Below are positions 62,539 to 64,000 of a DNA stretch of 64,000 nt, one piece after another; the first letter of the stretch is position 1; every line of letters starts with the position of its first letter. A program made the position numbers and the translations under genes. This DNA comes from Dyadobacter diqingensis (GTDB taxonomy: Bacteria; Bacteroidota; Bacteroidia; Cytophagales; Spirosomataceae), in NCBI RefSeq assembly GCF_024220585.1, contig NZ_JAMXKF010000001.1, positions 930,001 to 994,000 of the forward strand, read 5' to 3'. The notes beneath the pieces are model-generated. The model ran no database searches. It was given only the letters and a program-made list of their open reading frames with translations, and was not told the DNA's origin.

Positions 62539-63645
62539 ATGTCCTACCAGATATTCGCCGACACGGTCTATACCGGCCATTCGGTTTTAAAAAACCAGCT
62601 CATTACGATTGAAAATGGCAAAATATCGGCCATTAAACCTTCTGAAAAAATTCAGGGAATCAAACACGTCCAAAACATTTGCGCAGGGTTAATCGATGTG
62701 CACATCAACGGCGGCGAACGTTTTCATTTTACCGACAAAGCGGATGAAGAAACCATCGACGACATTTACCAGGCCAGTTTACTGGAAGGTACTGCTTATG
62801 TTTTTCCTACACTGATCACTTCGTCGCTGGAAAATATTTTAAAAGGTATTGAAGCCACCAGAAATTATATATCCAAAAACCCAGGTTCAGGCGTGTTGGG
62901 CATGCACCTGGAAGGGCCTTTTCTCAATCCCATAAAACGGGGAGCGCACCTGGCTGAGTATGTTAGAAAACCCTCCGATACGGAACTGGAAGCCATCATC
63001 AGTCACGGCAAAGATGTGATCAAAATGATCACCATTGCTCCTGAAATGTTTACTCCTGAGCAGATAGATATGCTTTTAGACTCGGGTATCGTCGTTTCGG
63101 CCGGGCATTCCAATGCTACCTATGAAGAAGCGAGCCAGGCATTTGGGCAGGGTATAAAACTTGTTACACACCTTTACAATGCCATGTCAGCATTTGCGCA
63201 CCGGCAGCCTGGCCTTGTTGGCGCCACATTTGATACCGACACGGTTTATGCGCCAATCATTGTAGACGGCGTGCATTGCGACTACGCAGCGGCCCGGATT
63301 GCCTACAAAGCGAAAAAGGAAAAGTTATTCCTGATTTCTGATGCCTTGTTCGTTGGCGAAAAAGTTACTGAGTTTCAATGGGGCGAGTTTAATGCTTTTC
63401 TTCGGGACGGTCAATATAACAATTCCGAAGGAAATCTGGCCGGTGCAACCATTTCCCTGGCCGATGCAGTGAGAAATACTGTACAGCAACTGGATATTTC
63501 ATTGCAGGAAGCGATTGAAATGGCAACCATCCGTCCAGCAAAAGCAGTAGGTATGGCGGATCAGATTGGCAGTATTGCCGTAGGTTATCCGGCTGTTTTC
63601 ACCGTTTTTGACGATGATCTTAGAAAATTTGAGGTTTTGAAATAA
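62539..63645 (+). CDS. nagA: N-acetylglucosamine-6-phosphate deacetylase
   Basis: This is a 368-residue amidohydrolase. The metal and catalytic set is visible: H55-x-N57 in DVHINGG, E125 in HLEGPF, H189 in SAGHSNATY, H210 in THLYNAM and D267 in LISDALF. It removes acetate from GlcNAc-6-phosphate to give glucosamine-6-phosphate in amino-sugar recycling or chitin/peptidoglycan breakdown. No nagB is nearby. It is probably co-directional with but independent of the pentapeptide gene 50 bp upstream. Confidence 0.94.
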   Translation: MSYQIFADTVYTGHSVLKNQLITIENGKISAIKPSEKIQGIKHVQNICAGLIDVHINGGERFHFTDKADEETIDDIYQASLLEGTAYVFPTLITSSLENILKGIEATRNYISKNPGSGVLGMHLEGPFLNPIKRGAHLAEYVRKPSDTELEAIISHGKDVIKMITIAPEMFTPEQIDMLLDSGIVVSAGHSNATYEEASQAFGQGIKLVTHLYNAMSAFAHRQPGLVGATFDTDTVYAPIIVDGVHCDYAAARIAYKAKKEKLFLISDALFVGEKVTEFQWGEFNAFLRDGQYNNSEGNLAGATISLADAVRNTVQQLDISLQEAIEMATIRPAKAVGMADQIGSIAVGYPAVFTVFDDDLRKFEVLK

Positions 63646-63648
63646 TAT

Positions 63649-63696
63649 TTTAACCGTCGCGAACGATATCATTAGGCTAAGTACGCGACGGTTAAA
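63649..63696. terminator. Long-stem inverted repeat between convergent genes
   Basis: TTTAACCGTCGCG (63649-63661) and CGCGACGGTTAAA (63684-63696) form a perfect 13-bp stem with a 22-nt loop. AT-rich flanks are present but no long U-run. It lies between nagA and the convergent partial gene that stops at 63698, so it can serve both. Confidence 0.65.
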
Positions 63697-63697
63697 T

Positions 63698-64000
63698 TTA
63701 TACGATCAGCAATCCGCCGCTCTTTAAATCCTCCCAGACTTTGGACTTTGTAAAAATTTCAAAGTCGCCCAGGCCCTGTGACTCATAGTCGTTTCGCAGA
63801 TGCTCCAATGAATAAGGCTCATGTTTTCCGATCAGCAAATCCGGCATCCGGGTTTCAAGCCACTCGCCTACTGCCGGTGAAGTTTCCAAAGCCCATTCCT
63901 GTTTTTTGTTATAAAAAACGAGTTCCGCTATTTCAACAACTTTTTTACCCTGCTTTTCTTCAAAAACAGAAAGTGTCGGTAAACTTCCCATCCAGATCAC
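63698..64000 (-). CDS. C-terminal part of an unidentified protein (partial)
   Basis: This reading frame enters from the right edge and covers the last 100 residues or so of a protein, ending DLKSGGLLIV. A segment with WALETSPAVGEWLETRMPDLLIGKHEPYSLEHLRNDY and FEIFTKSKVWEDLKSGG suggests a soluble mixed alpha/beta domain. I do not recognise the family and the N-terminal part is outside the window. It is convergent with nagA. Confidence 0.7.
   Translation of the reverse strand: MIWMGSLPTLSVFEEKQGKKVVEIAELVFYNKKQEWALETSPAVGEWLETRMPDLLIGKHEPYSLEHLRNDYESQGLGDFEIFTKSKVWEDLKSGGLLIV

Overview
The window looks like chromosomal DNA from a Bacteroidetes bacterium of the order Cytophagales, most like Dyadobacter and its relatives. 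This rests on family content read from the translations: DUF1080, DUF4136, DUF1460, GH65 with beta-phosphoglucomutase, CHASE3-type and 'ASHDLQEPLR' kinases, and a KpsD-like SLBB protein. Weak Shine-Dalgarno sites, a TAnnTTTG-type promoter motif and moderate GC agree with it. I saw no tRNA, rRNA, CRISPR array, integrase or intact insertion sequence. The species call is inference.

Left part (1-8.7 kb): an OmpR-type response regulator and its kinase precede a complete tripartite heavy-metal RND efflux operon (outer-membrane channel, lipoprotein adaptor, inner-membrane pump). Three copies of TTCTAA spaced exactly 11 bp apart lie just before the channel gene and are a likely binding array for the regulator. 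A small secreted protein and a CPBP membrane protease follow.

Signalling block (9.5-19.1 kb): a REC-PAS-kinase hybrid, a PAS kinase overlapping an NtrC-type sigma-54 activator, rpoN itself, a CHASE3 kinase with an Rcp1-like receiver, two small envelope or stress-type proteins (one YtxH-like), and another stand-alone receiver. Having sigma-54 beside its activator and several kinases suggests a local regulatory hub.

Central metabolic part (19.2-43.6 kb): a large TPR protein, a DUF1080 protein, and a cytoplasmic maltose/trehalose-type module (GH65 phosphorylase and beta-phosphoglucomutase, divergent from a GH13 amylase). After these come a Gcr-family membrane protein, a DUF1460 cell-wall amidase with an MscS channel, a SulP anion transporter, a second OmpR-type regulator/kinase pair, a DinB-fold protein, a DUF4136 lipoprotein, a small beta-barrel and a 722-residue membrane-anchored protein I cannot name. 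The part closes with pheA and the topoisomerase IV B subunit.

Exopolysaccharide locus (43.9-61.5 kb): fifteen co-directional, tightly packed genes. They encode a KpsD/Wza-like SLBB export protein with a long Gln/Asn/Ser/Gly-rich N-terminal segment, a Wzz/KpsE-like protein, a Wzm/Wzt ABC exporter with a C-terminal Wzt extension, a sugar aminotransferase, a membrane glycosyltransferase, a WbqC protein, a NeuD-like acetyltransferase, several glycosyltransferases, a polymerase/ligase-like protein and an acyltransferase. The most unusual piece is a three-gene block (55.4-58.2 kb): one glycosyltransferase keeps its DPD motif, its paralogue has SPT at the same place, and a DUF5672-like protein sits between them. 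Thioredoxin, a pentapeptide-repeat protein, nagA and the 3' end of an unidentified gene finish the window.
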